Positions 1-9,008 are shown, counted from the stretch's first letter. The stretch is DNA of 64,000 bases from Nitrospira sp. (GCA_009594865.1 VOPT01000017.1:1-64000), one strand, 5' to 3'. Numbers and translations: made by a program. Notes: generated by a model from the sequence alone, not told the origin.

Positions 1-93
1 CAACTCAGCCTGCTAAAACGTCTTCGCGAGCAGGGGCTGATTACGGAGGACGACTATCGTGCGAAGAAACAGCAGCTGCTCGACCGGCTGTGA
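1..93 (+). CDS. C-terminal end of a gene cut by the window edge (SHOCT-like tail)
   Basis: An open frame runs in from the left edge and stops with TGA at 91-93. The visible 30 residues are a charged amphipathic helix-turn-helix reading LLKRLREQGLITEDDY followed by AKKQQLLDRL. This pattern, a Leu-Lys-rich helix, a Gly-Leu-Ile-T/S turn, then an E/D-rich helix ending in LL, is typical of SHOCT or similar short C-terminal oligomerisation tails. The function of the main part of the protein cannot be judged from here. Confidence 0.6.
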   Translation, partial: QLSLLKRLREQGLITEDDYRAKKQQLLDRL

Positions 94-183
94 GCGCGAG
101 AATTGCCGAAGAGAATTCTGACTTGTCCTTCACCCTTCGGGTAAGATGCGGCAGACAGCTATCACCCGGGCGAAAGGAATGTC

Positions 184-993
184 ATGAGCAGGCCCTCCGC
201 ATCCCCTTCTACGCGCTGGCCACTTCCAGCAAAGGATGACTGGTCCACACCTTTTGCAGAACTGCTCTTATCGCAACTCGATCTGCGTCCCGGGCTGACC
301 ATTCTGGATATCGCTTGCGGCCATGGGGTTCCGGCGTTCTATCTGGCGGAACAGGTTGGGCCGACCGGCTCCGTCCTCGGTATCGACGCGAGCCGCGGGC
401 AGGTGGCGAATGCCAGGACGCTACAGCGGAGTGACTTGCCCTGGCTCCGGTTCGACTGCGTCGACATGCGGGCCTTGCCCGCGTCCCTCCCGGCCTTCCA
501 ACGCATCACCGGCAATCTATCCGTCATGTTCCTCCGACCGCATCGATTTGAGGCGATGAAGGGATTGATCGAACATCTTGAGCCTGGAGGCCAAATCGTG
601 CTGACCTTTCCCTCGCTCGGCACCTTCGATTCCATCTGGCAACGGATCGATCGCGAAATGAGCCGGCACGGGCTGACGATAGAGCGCGAACGGTTGGCGG
701 CGCATGTGGCGGAACGGCCGTCGGCGGCGGAGGCGCGTGGTTGGCTTGAACAGATGAAGATGGAACGGATCGACGTGATCGAGCGGCCGCTTGAAGTGCC
801 GAGCGGGGGTGGGCAGCGGTTTCTCCAGCATCCGTTGTTACGCGGAGGATTTCTCGACGATGCCTATGAATGTTTCGAGGATGCCCGCGTGGCCGACACA
901 GTCATGACGAGCGTGGCGGCGGATCTTGAAAGTATGGTGCCGTTGACAGCCCGGCGGTGCGCGCTCAGTGGCTGGAAAGCTGGGCAGGGATAA
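184..993 (+). CDS. Class I SAM-dependent methyltransferase
   Basis: A 269-residue soluble protein. SAM-binding motif I (LDIACGHG, about residues 41-48) is followed by an acidic loop (GIDAS) and a DMRALP stretch matching motifs I-III of the Methyltransf_11/25-type Rossmann fold. The later segment LEPGGQIVLTFPS fits motif VI. The substrate cannot be read from the sequence. AAAGGA lies 5-6 bases before the ATG, so the start is well supported. The gene is followed closely on the same strand by an Slp-type lipoprotein gene, but there is no clear functional link. Confidence 0.85.
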   Translation: MSRPSASPSTRWPLPAKDDWSTPFAELLLSQLDLRPGLTILDIACGHGVPAFYLAEQVGPTGSVLGIDASRGQVANARTLQRSDLPWLRFDCVDMRALPASLPAFQRITGNLSVMFLRPHRFEAMKGLIEHLEPGGQIVLTFPSLGTFDSIWQRIDREMSRHGLTIERERLAAHVAERPSAAEARGWLEQMKMERIDVIERPLEVPSGGGQRFLQHPLLRGGFLDDAYECFEDARVADTVMTSVAADLESMVPLTARRCALSGWKAGQG

Positions 994-1033
994 GCGCTGC
1001 GGCTCATCGGCGTTTCGACACACGGAGGATGAT

Positions 1034-1576
1034 GTGAAGGGTTGGAGCATTCGACTACTGATAGGCCTCGCAGGGCTTCTGCTTGTCACGGGATGCAGTA
1101 CCTTGCCGTCCCGATATGTTGAGAAGGCCGAGCCGGGAGTCACATTGACCTCCCTTGCCGCCGCGCCGGATACGTATCACGGTAAGACGGTCATTCTGGG
1201 CGGGGTGGTGGTGGATCAGCAGCAGCAGGGGCAACGGCTTTGGTTGCATCTGAAAAACCGGCCGCTCGATAAAGACTACCGGCCTCATCGTCCGACCATC
1301 AACGAAGGACCGGAGGCGGGGTATTACTGGGTGGTGGTCCCCGATGCCTCCCTCTTGCCACCCAAGTGGAAACAGTGGGCGCGGGTGACGGTGGTGGGGC
1401 GCGTGATGGATCAGAAAGAGACGAGGCCGACAGCGGTGCCGACAAGTGAGCCGGTGCTGAACTTAGTGTTTATGCGCGGCTGGGCCATGGGGAATACACA
1501 GGGAAAAGGCGCATGGGAGGAATCGGTGGACGCCAATTATCTCCTCTCTGTTCCGGAAGGTCTCCATGGGGAATAG
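1034..1576 (+). CDS. Slp/YeaY-family outer-membrane lipoprotein
   Basis: I place the start at GTG 1034, eight bases after GGAGG, giving 180 residues; the frame is open further upstream but would overlap the methyltransferase. The N-terminus is a lipoprotein signal (basic VKGWSIR, hydrophobic LLIGLAGLLLV, lipobox VTGC at about residue 21). Downstream, VTLTSLAAAPDTYHGKTVILGG matches the beginning of the Slp domain. Slp proteins are outer-membrane lipoproteins induced in starvation or stationary phase in enterobacteria; their exact role is not settled. The protein would be lipidated on the Cys and periplasm-facing or outer-membrane anchored. Confidence 0.8.
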   Translation: MKGWSIRLLIGLAGLLLVTGCSTLPSRYVEKAEPGVTLTSLAAAPDTYHGKTVILGGVVVDQQQQGQRLWLHLKNRPLDKDYRPHRPTINEGPEAGYYWVVVPDASLLPPKWKQWARVTVVGRVMDQKETRPTAVPTSEPVLNLVFMRGWAMGNTQGKGAWEESVDANYLLSVPEGLHGE

Positions 1577-1603
1577 GCCGGCTGAGAACGGCCTCGTACT
1601 CTC

Positions 1604-2359
1604 TCATCGCCGCGGCTCTTCCGCGTACCGGCTGTGCAGCTTAACCGGCGCAGTCCGCTTTTTACGCATGCGAATGTTCAACATCTCGACCGTCACGGAG
1701 AAGGCCATGGAGAAGTAGATGTAGCCCTTGGGCACATGCACGTCGAACCCCTCGACCATCAAAGTCACCCCGACCAGAATCAAAAACGAGAGCGCCAAGA
1801 TTTTGATCGTCGGATGCGTCTCGACAAAATCGCCGATGGCTTTGGCTGCCATCAACATCACGACCACGGCAAGAATGATCGCCGCCGCCATGATCGAGAC
1901 ATGTTCCACCAGGCCCACCGCCGTGATGACTGAATCCAACGAGAAGACGATATCCAGCAGCGCGATCTGGACCAGCACCATCCCCAGGCTGGCCGCCGCG
2001 GTGGGCGAGTGGCCTTCTTCCACACCTTCCAAACTGTTGTGAATTTCATGGGTGGCCTTCGCCATCAAAAACATCCCCCCGCCGATTAAAATCACATCAC
2101 GGCCTGAGATCCCGTGTCCGAAGACCGTCACCCAGGGTTTGGTCAATCCCATGACAAACGAAATCGAAAACAGGAGCCCGAGCCGCGCGATCATGGCCAG
2201 GCCCAGCCCCACACGGCTGGCGACGGCACGTTGAGATTCAGGAAGCCGGCTGACCAGGACCGACAGGAAGATGATGTTGTCGATGCCCAGCACAATTTCA
2301 AGCGCGGTGAGGGTTCCGAGCGCGATCCAGATTTCCGGATTGGCAAGCCAGTCCAACAT
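1604..2359 (-). CDS. TerC-family integral membrane protein
   Basis: 251 residues with about seven hydrophobic segments. The TerC signature is clear: WIALGTLTALEIVLGIDNIIF in the first membrane region, and the repeat ALLDIVFSLDSVITAVG near the middle, each with the acidic residues (E, D) that line the family's proposed metal path. TerC proteins are linked to tellurite resistance and, in several bacteria, to manganese export and metal loading of exported proteins. I chose the second ATG (MLDWLANPE) because GGAG sits six bases upstream and the N-terminus matches the family; another in-frame ATG lies four codons earlier. Confidence 0.9.
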   Translation of the reverse strand: MLDWLANPEIWIALGTLTALEIVLGIDNIIFLSVLVSRLPESQRAVASRVGLGLAMIARLGLLFSISFVMGLTKPWVTVFGHGISGRDVILIGGGMFLMAKATHEIHNSLEGVEEGHSPTAAASLGMVLVQIALLDIVFSLDSVITAVGLVEHVSIMAAAIILAVVVMLMAAKAIGDFVETHPTIKILALSFLILVGVTLMVEGFDVHVPKGYIYFSMAFSVTVEMLNIRMRKKRTAPVKLHSRYAEEPRR

Positions 2360-2490
2360 CAGCGACTCCATTCATCTAAGGGAACGAGTGACTCGATCGG
2401 TCATGCGTGAAGGTCTGGAAACAACACGTATGGAGGAAGTCTACCGTTCGGAACTGGTGGGCGCAATCAAAACGTGGGTCCACGCGAAAG

Positions 2491-2522
2491 CCGGCGCGAG
2501 GGACCGAGGCCCCTCGCGCCGG
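2491..2522 (-). terminator. Hairpin terminator after the four-CBS gene
   Basis: A perfect 12-bp inverted repeat (CCGGCGCGAGGG / CCCTCGCGCCGG) with an 8-base loop begins a few bases past the stop codon of the minus-strand CBS gene. On the minus strand it is followed by CTTTC, a weak U tract. It probably ends transcription of the Usp-ATPase-CBS block before terC. Confidence 0.7.
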
Positions 2523-2528
2523 GGCGGA

Positions 2529-3374
2529 TCATGTTCGCCGGAGAAAATCCGGCCGGTCCCGGATCGCCACCATTTTCACCAGATCTCTGATGGAAAGAAC
2601 CCCGACGACCTTCTCGTGTTCAGTCACAGCCAGGTGGCGAATGCGTTTGGCCGCCATCCGTTCGCTGGCGTCGCGGATGGTGCGATTGATATCGATGTCG
2701 AGCAAGGGCGAGTTCATGAGGGCACCCACCCGCATCGCCTCCGGATCGAGCTGGTAGGCGAGCAGCTTCCGCACCAGGTCGCCTTCGGTGATGATGCCCA
2801 CCAGTTCGTCGGCTTCGATCACGAACAGCGCCCCGATGTGTTTGTCGGCCATCCGTCGCGCGGCGGTCATGGCGGTTTCGTCGCTGCCGATCGTTTCAAT
2901 CGCTTTCTGCATGAGGACGCTCAGCGGGCGGTAGACATTCGTCAACGCCTGCACCGGCCCGCCGTCGGCATCGACGAAATGCCGCACCAGATCACGGACG
3001 GAAATGACGCCGAGCACGTCTGTCCCTTCGGTCACGACCAGGTGCCGCACGTTTTTGCCTTGCATGAGATGGCTGGCATCGACCATCGGACGATCGGGCG
3101 CAATTGTGATGAGCGGGCTGCTCATGATGTCGGCCACGCTGGTTCGAGAGGGAACCCGGCCCTGTGCCAGGACCTTGGACACGAGATCGGTTTCGGTCAC
3201 GATCCCCGCAATCCGGCAATCGTTGTGAGGGCGGTCGAACGATTCGACTAACACGGAGCCGATGCTGCGTGTCCGCATTCTGGTGGCGACGGTCACCACC
3301 GACGTATCTTGCGGAACTACTTCCAACTGCCGATGCATGTAATCACTGACGTGCGAACCATGTGCGGTCGTCAT
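2529..3374 (-). CDS. Protein of four tandem CBS domains
   Basis: 281 residues made almost only of CBS motifs in two Bateman pairs. Each repeat shows the G-I-V/I-T-E/S-x-D-L-V signature (AGIVTETDLV, LGVISVRDLV, VGIITEGDLV, VGVLSIRDLV) and the D-I-M/L-M-x-x-P start. CBS pairs bind adenosine nucleotides (AMP, ATP, NAD, SAM) and act as energy sensors; here no effector domain is attached. The start at MTTAHGS has AGGA nine bases upstream; the frame is open 13 codons further. It is the last gene of a minus-strand block with a double Usp and a P-type ATPase, which suggests cytosolic regulation of ion transport or of stress by energy charge (inference). Confidence 0.9.
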   Translation of the reverse strand: MTTAHGSHVSDYMHRQLEVVPQDTSVVTVATRMRTRSIGSVLVESFDRPHNDCRIAGIVTETDLVSKVLAQGRVPSRTSVADIMSSPLITIAPDRPMVDASHLMQGKNVRHLVVTEGTDVLGVISVRDLVRHFVDADGGPVQALTNVYRPLSVLMQKAIETIGSDETAMTAARRMADKHIGALFVIEADELVGIITEGDLVRKLLAYQLDPEAMRVGALMNSPLLDIDINRTIRDASERMAAKRIRHLAVTEHEKVVGVLSIRDLVKMVAIRDRPDFLRRT

Positions 3375-3474
3375 ACGAGCGTCCTTTCGTGGAGAGTCGT
3401 CGTGTGGCGGCACCGTGGCATCGATGCCGATGATCGTTTACAATCTGAGATGCGTTCACGCAGAGGTCCTTTCA

Positions 3475-6255
3475 TCAACCGGCCTGCCGCGTCCGTATGT
3501 GCCCGCTCAGAGATTTCCTCAATGCATCGGCCAGCAACAGTCCGAGAGCCCCCAGGGCCAGCGGACCAAAGATCCAGGCAGGGAGGGGAGCCGTGCCGAG
3601 CACCAGATGTCCGAGAGGACTGTAGGTCATGACGAGCAGTATTGTCACTTCGACGGCGATTCCCAACAGAACCAATGGATTGCCGGCCCAGCCGAGCCGG
3701 AACGCGGAGAGACGATCGGAGCGGCAGGCGAAGACGTTCGCCACTTGCGCCGCGACGATCCCGGCGAAGGTCACGGTGGTCGCTTCCTTATACAGGGGGG
3801 AGTTCCAGTCCAACTGGTCTCCCCAGGTCCACCCTTCGTGGTGGAGATAGAGGAAAAATCCGCCCATGGCGATGCCGGCTTCGATCATGCCCAGAAAGGC
3901 ATAGGCCCTGATGAGCACCTCCCGGTTGAGCAGCCGTTCCGTCCTCGGTCGTGGCGGTTCATCCATCACGCCGCTATGAGGCCGCTCCGCCGCCAGGGCC
4001 AAGGCCGGAACCATGTCCGTTCCGAGATCGACAGCCAGGATTTGCGGGACGGTCAAGGCCAGCGGCATCGACGAGAGTCCGTACACCAGGTAGGGCACGA
4101 CTTCGGGGACGTTGCTGGCCAAGACGTACGTCATGAATTTGCGGATATTGAGAAACACGGCCCGGCCCTCTTCGATGGCGCTGACGATGGTGGCAAAATT
4201 ATCGTCCAGCAAGATCATCGATGCCGTCTCCTTCGCCACGTCCGTTCCGGCTGCGCCCATGGCGATTCCGATGTCCGCCATTTTCAGGGCCGGGGCATCG
4301 TTCACTCCATCACCGGTTACCGCCACCACCTCGCGCATCTCCTTCAGCACCGAGACAATGCGCATTTTATGCCGGGGCGCCATGCGGGCGAAGATCGGGT
4401 CAGGCTCGCCCGGAGCCGTCGGGGTGAGGAGACGGCGGAGTTGCTCATCGCTGAAGGTATCGACCTGTGCCCCTTCAATCACCGGCACGAAGCGTCCGGG
4501 TTGCACCACGGGAGATCCCGGCGCCAGACCGATTTTGCTCGCGATGGCCTGGGCGGTCATCGGATGGTCGCCGGTAATCATCACGACGCGAATGCCGGCC
4601 TTCCGGCATTTCTGGATAGCCTCGGGGACTTCCCGGTGCGGCGGGTCCATCATCGCGACAAGTCCGAGAAACGTCAGGCCCTGTTCAAGCGTGTCGGCCT
4701 CCAGGTTATCCACCCCGCGTTCCACTTCACGCATGGCCAAGGCCAGCACACGGTACGCCTGCCGGGCGAAGGTTTGACTCTGCGCCAAGATCTTTTTCCG
4801 CCCGTCGAGGGTCAGTTCCGTGGCAGCCGAGGATCCCTGCTGCATGGTGCATCGGGGGAGAACCGATTCCGGCGCGCCTTTGGTGAACGCGAGTAAGCGG
4901 CCCTCGCTCCAGTGCAGCGTCGTCATCCGCTTGCGATCGGCATCGAAGGGCCATTCACCCATGCGCCGCAGCGGGGGGCGATGAAGTAATCCATGGTCCG
5001 AGGCAAATTCCAGCAGCGCGGTTTCCGTCGGATCCCCGCTGGCCTGGCTTCGGCCATCCGGGCGCCGCGTCCGTTTGGCGTTGTTGCAATGAATCATCGC
5101 GTCGAACAGCGGCCGCCACCGTTCGGCCTCGGCGGCGATGATGAGGCGGTTTCTGGAAAACAAGCAGCCTTCCCGGGAATCAACAATGAGATCGTCGACA
5201 TAGAGTTTGTCGAGCCGCATGCGGTTTTCCGTCAACGTCCCGGTCTTGTCGGTGCAGATGACGGTGGTGCAGCCGAGTGTTTCCACGGAGGCGAGGTGTT
5301 TAATGAGCGCTTTACGCGCGGCCATGCGCTGGCTACCCATCGCCAAGGCGAGCGTGACAGTCGGCAGGAGTCCTTCGGGGACGTTGGCGACGATGATGCC
5401 GATGCCGAACATCGCGCTGCTCAACAACCCCAGGCCCATGCTGACCCCAATGGCAAAAAACACCAGCCCCATGGCGACGGACAGGCCGGCCACGATGTGC
5501 GTCACCTTCACGATTTCCTGCTGCAGCGGGCTCAACCCGGATTGGACGGACGTCGTCAAATGCGCGATCTTGCCGAATTCGGTACTGAGGCCGGTGGCAT
5601 AGACTACGGCTTGCCCATGCCCCGAGAGTACTGTGGTTCCGGCAAACGCCAGGTTGGCAATGTCGAGCGGGTGGCCATCGGTGATCGGTTCGGCGCTCCG
5701 CCGTTGCGGTTTCGATTCACCGGTGAGGGACGCATTATCCACGAGCATGCCGCTCACCTCGGTGAACCGGGCATCCGCGGGGACCTGTTCGCCTTCTTCC
5801 AACACGAGGACATCACCGGGCACGAGTTCGCTGCGGGCAATCTGTTGTTGTTGCCCGTCGCGAATCACCCAGGCCTTGGCAGGTAACATGCCGCGTAAGG
5901 CCTGAACGGCCCGCTCCGCTCGGTATTCCTGGAAGAACGCGAAGATGGCGTTGATGAGAATCACGCCGAGGATGGCCCATCCCAAGGTGGCCATGCCTTC
6001 GCCGGCGCGGAGGGCGTCGGCAAGGAAGGCGAGGCCTGCGGCCACCCACAGGAGCAGGGCAAGAAAATGGGTGAATTGTCGGGCAAACCGGCTGATGAGC
6101 GGTGCGCCGCGTAAGGCGTGCAGGCCGTTCGGTCCGTGCTTGAGCATTCGCCGCCGCACGTCCTCTGCAGAGAGGCCCTGCGGGGACGTGGCCAGCGCAC
6201 GGAACACCTGGCTCGGCGCCAGGCGGCAGATTTCTAGCGCCGTCAGTTCAGGCAC
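3475..6255 (-). CDS. P2C-type (Na,K-ATPase-like) cation-transporting P-type ATPase
   Basis: 926 residues with a full P-type core: N-terminal cation ATPase domain, TGES loop (ASLTGESKP), phosphorylation site ICTDKTGTLTENR, nucleotide-binding domain, MITGDHPMTA, and GDGVNDAPALK hinge. The M4 motif reads VPEGLLPTVT, with PEGLL as in Na,K- and H,K-ATPases rather than the PEGLPA of Ca pumps. The M6 region LGTDMVPALALAAE and the following RPRTERLLN and AYAFLGMIEA also follow the eukaryotic P2C pattern. It should exchange monovalent cations across the inner membrane using ATP; the ion cannot be assigned. No beta subunit is seen. Its start overlaps the end of the upstream Usp gene by eight bases, so the two are translationally coupled. 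Confidence 0.9.
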   Translation of the reverse strand: MPELTALEICRLAPSQVFRALATSPQGLSAEDVRRRMLKHGPNGLHALRGAPLISRFARQFTHFLALLLWVAAGLAFLADALRAGEGMATLGWAILGVILINAIFAFFQEYRAERAVQALRGMLPAKAWVIRDGQQQQIARSELVPGDVLVLEEGEQVPADARFTEVSGMLVDNASLTGESKPQRRSAEPITDGHPLDIANLAFAGTTVLSGHGQAVVYATGLSTEFGKIAHLTTSVQSGLSPLQQEIVKVTHIVAGLSVAMGLVFFAIGVSMGLGLLSSAMFGIGIIVANVPEGLLPTVTLALAMGSQRMAARKALIKHLASVETLGCTTVICTDKTGTLTENRMRLDKLYVDDLIVDSREGCLFSRNRLIIAAEAERWRPLFDAMIHCNNAKRTRRPDGRSQASGDPTETALLEFASDHGLLHRPPLRRMGEWPFDADRKRMTTLHWSEGRLLAFTKGAPESVLPRCTMQQGSSAATELTLDGRKKILAQSQTFARQAYRVLALAMREVERGVDNLEADTLEQGLTFLGLVAMMDPPHREVPEAIQKCRKAGIRVVMITGDHPMTAQAIASKIGLAPGSPVVQPGRFVPVIEGAQVDTFSDEQLRRLLTPTAPGEPDPIFARMAPRHKMRIVSVLKEMREVVAVTGDGVNDAPALKMADIGIAMGAAGTDVAKETASMILLDDNFATIVSAIEEGRAVFLNIRKFMTYVLASNVPEVVPYLVYGLSSMPLALTVPQILAVDLGTDMVPALALAAERPHSGVMDEPPRPRTERLLNREVLIRAYAFLGMIEAGIAMGGFFLYLHHEGWTWGDQLDWNSPLYKEATTVTFAGIVAAQVANVFACRSDRLSAFRLGWAGNPLVLLGIAVEVTILLVMTYSPLGHLVLGTAPLPAWIFGPLALGALGLLLADALRKSLSGHIRTRQAG

Positions 6256-7153
6256 GCCACCCTCGCACGATGAGGACCGAGCAGGGCGCGTATTTCAGAA
6301 GGGTTTCCGATACGCTTCCCAACTGCAGCCGTTCGGACCCGGTCAATCCTCGCGAGCCTGCGACGAGCAGGTCTATGGTGAGTGAGGTTGCTTGCCGGAG
6401 GAGCGCATCGGTCACATGATCAAACTGCACTTCGGGCGTGACCGCATACCCTTCGGCCAAAAACCGGACGCGCAACTTCTCCACCAGCTGCTCGGCGGCC
6501 TGACGCTTCGGCGCGGAAATCTGCTCGACCTGGTCGCGCGACAGGTATTTGCTCGCCAGTTCGGTGACGGCGGGCTCGACAATGGAAAGGACGGTGACTC
6601 GGGCGGAGTCCGGGAGGAACTGTTTGCAGAGGAAGCTGCAGGCGCCCTGCGAGTGTTTCGACGTATCGGCGGCAAAGAGCACGTGAGAAAGGCTGGTGAT
6701 CGGCCGTTTGACGACCAGCACCGGGCAAGGGGCCAGTGCGCTGACTTTGCGCGAGACACTGCCCAGCAGGTAATGCTCGGCATCGCTGAGGCCGCGTGAG
6801 CCCACGACCAGCAGATCGGCTTTCTTCTGCTTGGCCACCTTCACGATGGTGTCCGCCACGCGGCCGTGGGCGAGCATCGTGTCGATGGTGGTGCGGGGTT
6901 TCGTGGTGGCTTGCTTCAACGCGGTTTTGGCCAGGCCTTCGAAGCGGCGCAGCACGTGGTCGCCGGCTTTTGTCATTGCCGCGATGGCCTGCTTGGAGAC
7001 CGAGGCTTGTTTGCGGGCGGAGGATTTCAGCGAGGCGCTATCGACCACATGCAGCAGGGTCACGGTATCCGGCGGTCGTCCTGCGACCGCTTCCAACATT
7101 TGCACGCTCCATTCGGCGAATTCCGATCCGTCTACCGCAATTAACATCTTCAT
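6248..7153 (-). CDS. Tandem-domain universal stress protein (UspA x2)
   Basis: 301 residues holding two UspA domains (about 1-145 and 155-300). Both carry the ATP-binding pattern G-x2-G-x9-G-S: GSRG...LLGS in the first and GSRG...QLGS in the second. Each ends with the CPVLVVK / CSVLIVR strand typical of the fold. Tandem Usps of this kind bind ATP and mark stress, hypoxia or growth arrest in many bacteria. GGAGGA precedes the start ATG by about ten bases. It is the first gene of a block with the P2C ATPase and a four-CBS protein. Confidence 0.92.
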   Translation of the reverse strand: MKMLIAVDGSEFAEWSVQMLEAVAGRPPDTVTLLHVVDSASLKSSARKQASVSKQAIAAMTKAGDHVLRRFEGLAKTALKQATTKPRTTIDTMLAHGRVADTIVKVAKQKKADLLVVGSRGLSDAEHYLLGSVSRKVSALAPCPVLVVKRPITSLSHVLFAADTSKHSQGACSFLCKQFLPDSARVTVLSIVEPAVTELASKYLSRDQVEQISAPKRQAAEQLVEKLRVRFLAEGYAVTPEVQFDHVTDALLRQATSLTIDLLVAGSRGLTGSERLQLGSVSETLLKYAPCSVLIVRGWRA

Positions 7154-7479
7154 CGCTGCCGTTCCTCCATGGCCTCACTGCATCCTGGGATACAGTCTGC
7201 ATTGGATATGCCTGAACGACATCAAACTCTAACAAGTCGTTCCATACGGTGTCGAAGGGGAGGCGCCGCGGCACCGCGCCTCGGATCGTGCCGTGGATCT
7301 TGGCGCTGCGGCGTTTTGCAGCAGTGACGGGCTTTCGTTTGGGGTAATTGGCCTCAGTGGGCCGATGTGCGGAGGGCTGGCAAAATGATCCGGTGCGGCC
7401 GCGCATGCGGTTTCTCTTGAACCACAGCCGGCCCACTCAGGCATCACCATTGCGTGGCCATCTGGAAGGAGGAACCGAC
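7154..7479. other. Divergent intergenic region (326 bp)
   Basis: This stretch separates the minus-strand Usp block from the plus-strand secreted-protein/CBS genes and should hold both promoters. I could not pick a convincing -35/-10 pair. It contains a 7-bp inverted repeat (GAGGCGC at 7260-7266, GCGCCTC at 7276-7282) overlapping a second repeat CGGCAC/GTGCCG, which could be a protein-binding site or mRNA structure. No perfect FNR-type TTGAT-N4-ATCAA box was seen. Reading frames here look non-coding. Confidence 0.4.
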
Positions 7480-8016
7480 ATGGTGCAGAGATACCTGATG
7501 AGATTGATAGGCGGGTGCGTGGTTGTGAGCCTCGCGCTGGCGGCGGACGTGAGTGCCGGCGGCTCGACAGTGGTGGCCCGCGTGCTTTCCGACGAGGAAG
7601 CGGTTGAACTGGAGATTCCGACCGAGATCGGTGTGCAGAAGGAACGCCTTCCGCTCTATCGCAGCGGGACGGTCCGGTACTTCAGTGCCGGGATCGGGCA
7701 GGTCGAGCGCGCCGCACATTACCCCCCGTTTTCACTGAAACTGGTCTTCACGGCCGGCGGGAAGCCCTTCGTCTCGGGGGTGACCGTGACGCTTCGGCAG
7801 AAAAAAGGCGGAACGGTGGTGACGGTGCCGCAGGAGCATAACACCGGCCCCTGGCTATTTATCGACCTGCCCGACGGGATATACGGGGTATCGGCCACAT
7901 TGGGCGGCGTCATGCAGCAGGTCAATGAGCTGAAAGTGCGGCGAGGTCACGTGATCACGCAGCATGTCCGGTGGGCCGAGGACCGGAGCCCCGCCTTGCC
8001 TGCCCAGGCCGAGTAA
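7480..8016 (+). CDS. Exported protein of unknown function
   Basis: 178 residues from an ATG preceded by GGAAGGAGGAA at ideal distance. Residues 1-27 form a Sec signal peptide (MVQRYLMRLIGG, hydrophobic VVVSLALA, cleavage near DVSAGG). The mature part is beta-rich: VARVLSDEEAVELEIPTEIG, SLKLVFTAGGKPFVSGVTVTLRQKKGG, and LFIDLPDGIYGVSATLGG. The last of these resembles carboxypeptidase-regulatory or transthyretin-like folds, in which an additive is presented to the periplasm. I recognise no family with certainty. It heads a small plus-strand cluster with two CBS-pair proteins (gap 45 bases). Confidence 0.75.
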   Translation: MVQRYLMRLIGGCVVVSLALAADVSAGGSTVVARVLSDEEAVELEIPTEIGVQKERLPLYRSGTVRYFSAGIGQVERAAHYPPFSLKLVFTAGGKPFVSGVTVTLRQKKGGTVVTVPQEHNTGPWLFIDLPDGIYGVSATLGGVMQQVNELKVRRGHVITQHVRWAEDRSPALPAQAE

Positions 8017-8061
8017 CAGGGAACGCGTGCCCATCACATGAGTCGATGACGAGGAGGATGC

Positions 8062-8526
8062 ATGGCGACGAAACGCAAGGCCCCGGCGAAACGATCCGTA
8101 AGCGCAGGCCGCGCACCCAAGCGGTTCGAAGACCTGACGGTGAAGGACATTGTGAACCGGCGTGTCCAGTCGGTGCGCCCTGACCTCACCGGCGACAAGG
8201 TGGCGTCGGTCTTGCTGAAGGCAGGGGGTGCGGTGCCGGTCGTGGACCGGTCGAAACAGTTGTTGGGCGTGGTGAGCGAACATGATGTTTTGGTGGCACT
8301 TGATGAGGGGCATACGTGGGGGGCGCGAACGGTGCGTGATCTGATGAGCGCGAATCCCTATTCAGTGCGCCCGGAGACCAGTGTGCCGACGCTGGTGCAT
8401 GTGCTGACGGAAAGCGACCTCCTCTCGGTGCCTGTGGTCAATGAACGAAACCGGCTGCTGGGCATGGTGACTCGCCGGGATGTGGTGCGAGCCGCCTTGC
8501 GCCCCGCCGCGAAGCGACGATCCTGA
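8062..8526 (+). CDS. CBS-pair protein with basic N-terminal tail
   Basis: 154 residues. A Lys/Arg/Ala-rich tail (MATKRKAPAKRSVSAGRAPKR) is followed by a single Bateman module. Its two CBS repeats show LGVVSEHDVLVAL and LGMVTRRDVVRAA, the standard nucleotide-facing strands. GAGGAGG lies just upstream of the ATG. The tail could bind nucleic acid or acidic surfaces; that is inference. It precedes another CBS-pair gene by 43 bases, probably in one transcript. Confidence 0.88.
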   Translation: MATKRKAPAKRSVSAGRAPKRFEDLTVKDIVNRRVQSVRPDLTGDKVASVLLKAGGAVPVVDRSKQLLGVVSEHDVLVALDEGHTWGARTVRDLMSANPYSVRPETSVPTLVHVLTESDLLSVPVVNERNRLLGMVTRRDVVRAALRPAAKRRS

Positions 8527-8569
8527 GGTGGTCATCGAGTGCCCTTTTTTCGATCGCAAAGGAGCATGT

Positions 8570-9004
8570 ATGCGTCGCATTGATCTGTTGACCCAAGCCT
8601 GTGACCCCGCCACGCTGACGGTGGGCCAACTCATGCAGGATGCCTTGTTTACCTGCACGGCGCGTACGGACGCGCTCACCATCGGCCGCTTGATGACGAA
8701 ACAGAATTTCGGCGGGTTGCCCGTGATAGGAGACGACGGCGCACTTGTCGGACTCGTGACGGAGTACGATCTGCTGCAAGCGATGATCGAGGGGCGGGAT
8801 TTGCGCAAAGTCCTGGCATCCGAGATCATGACCACCCATCCGCTGACGGCTCGAGAGGACATGGGGATGGAAGAAGTGGCCAATCTCTTTCAAGATCGGT
8901 ATGTGACGCGCCTGCCGGTCTTACGCGGAACGCGGCTGGTTGGTATTGTCGCGAGACGGGACCTGTTGCACGGATACATGAAGGCGTCGGAGTACTGGTC
9001 ATAA
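8570..9004 (+). CDS. CBS-pair protein
   Basis: 144 residues, one Bateman module: DPATLTVGQLMQDALFTC opens CBS1, VGLVTEYDLLQAM closes it, and SEIMTTHPLTAREDMG with VGIVARRDLLHGY forms CBS2. I start at ATG 8570, which has AAAGGAG eight bases before; an upstream in-frame start would overlap the preceding gene and lacks a ribosome site. Such free CBS pairs usually sense AMP/ATP or similar ligands. It ends four bases before the remains of an L,D-transpeptidase gene. Confidence 0.88.
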   Translation: MRRIDLLTQACDPATLTVGQLMQDALFTCTARTDALTIGRLMTKQNFGGLPVIGDDGALVGLVTEYDLLQAMIEGRDLRKVLASEIMTTHPLTAREDMGMEEVANLFQDRYVTRLPVLRGTRLVGIVARRDLLHGYMKASEYWS

Positions 9005-9008
9005 TCGC

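Noticed and set aside
3415..4896. Long plus-strand frame (493 aa) opposite the P2C ATPase
   Set aside because: Exact antisense of a well-supported ATPase; His/Arg/Gly-rich composition typical of a GC-rich shadow frame.
7154..7479. FNR/Dnr-type boxes upstream of the Usp/CBS genes
   Set aside because: Only single half sites such as ATCAA were seen; no two-sided match, so no oxygen-regulator site is claimed.
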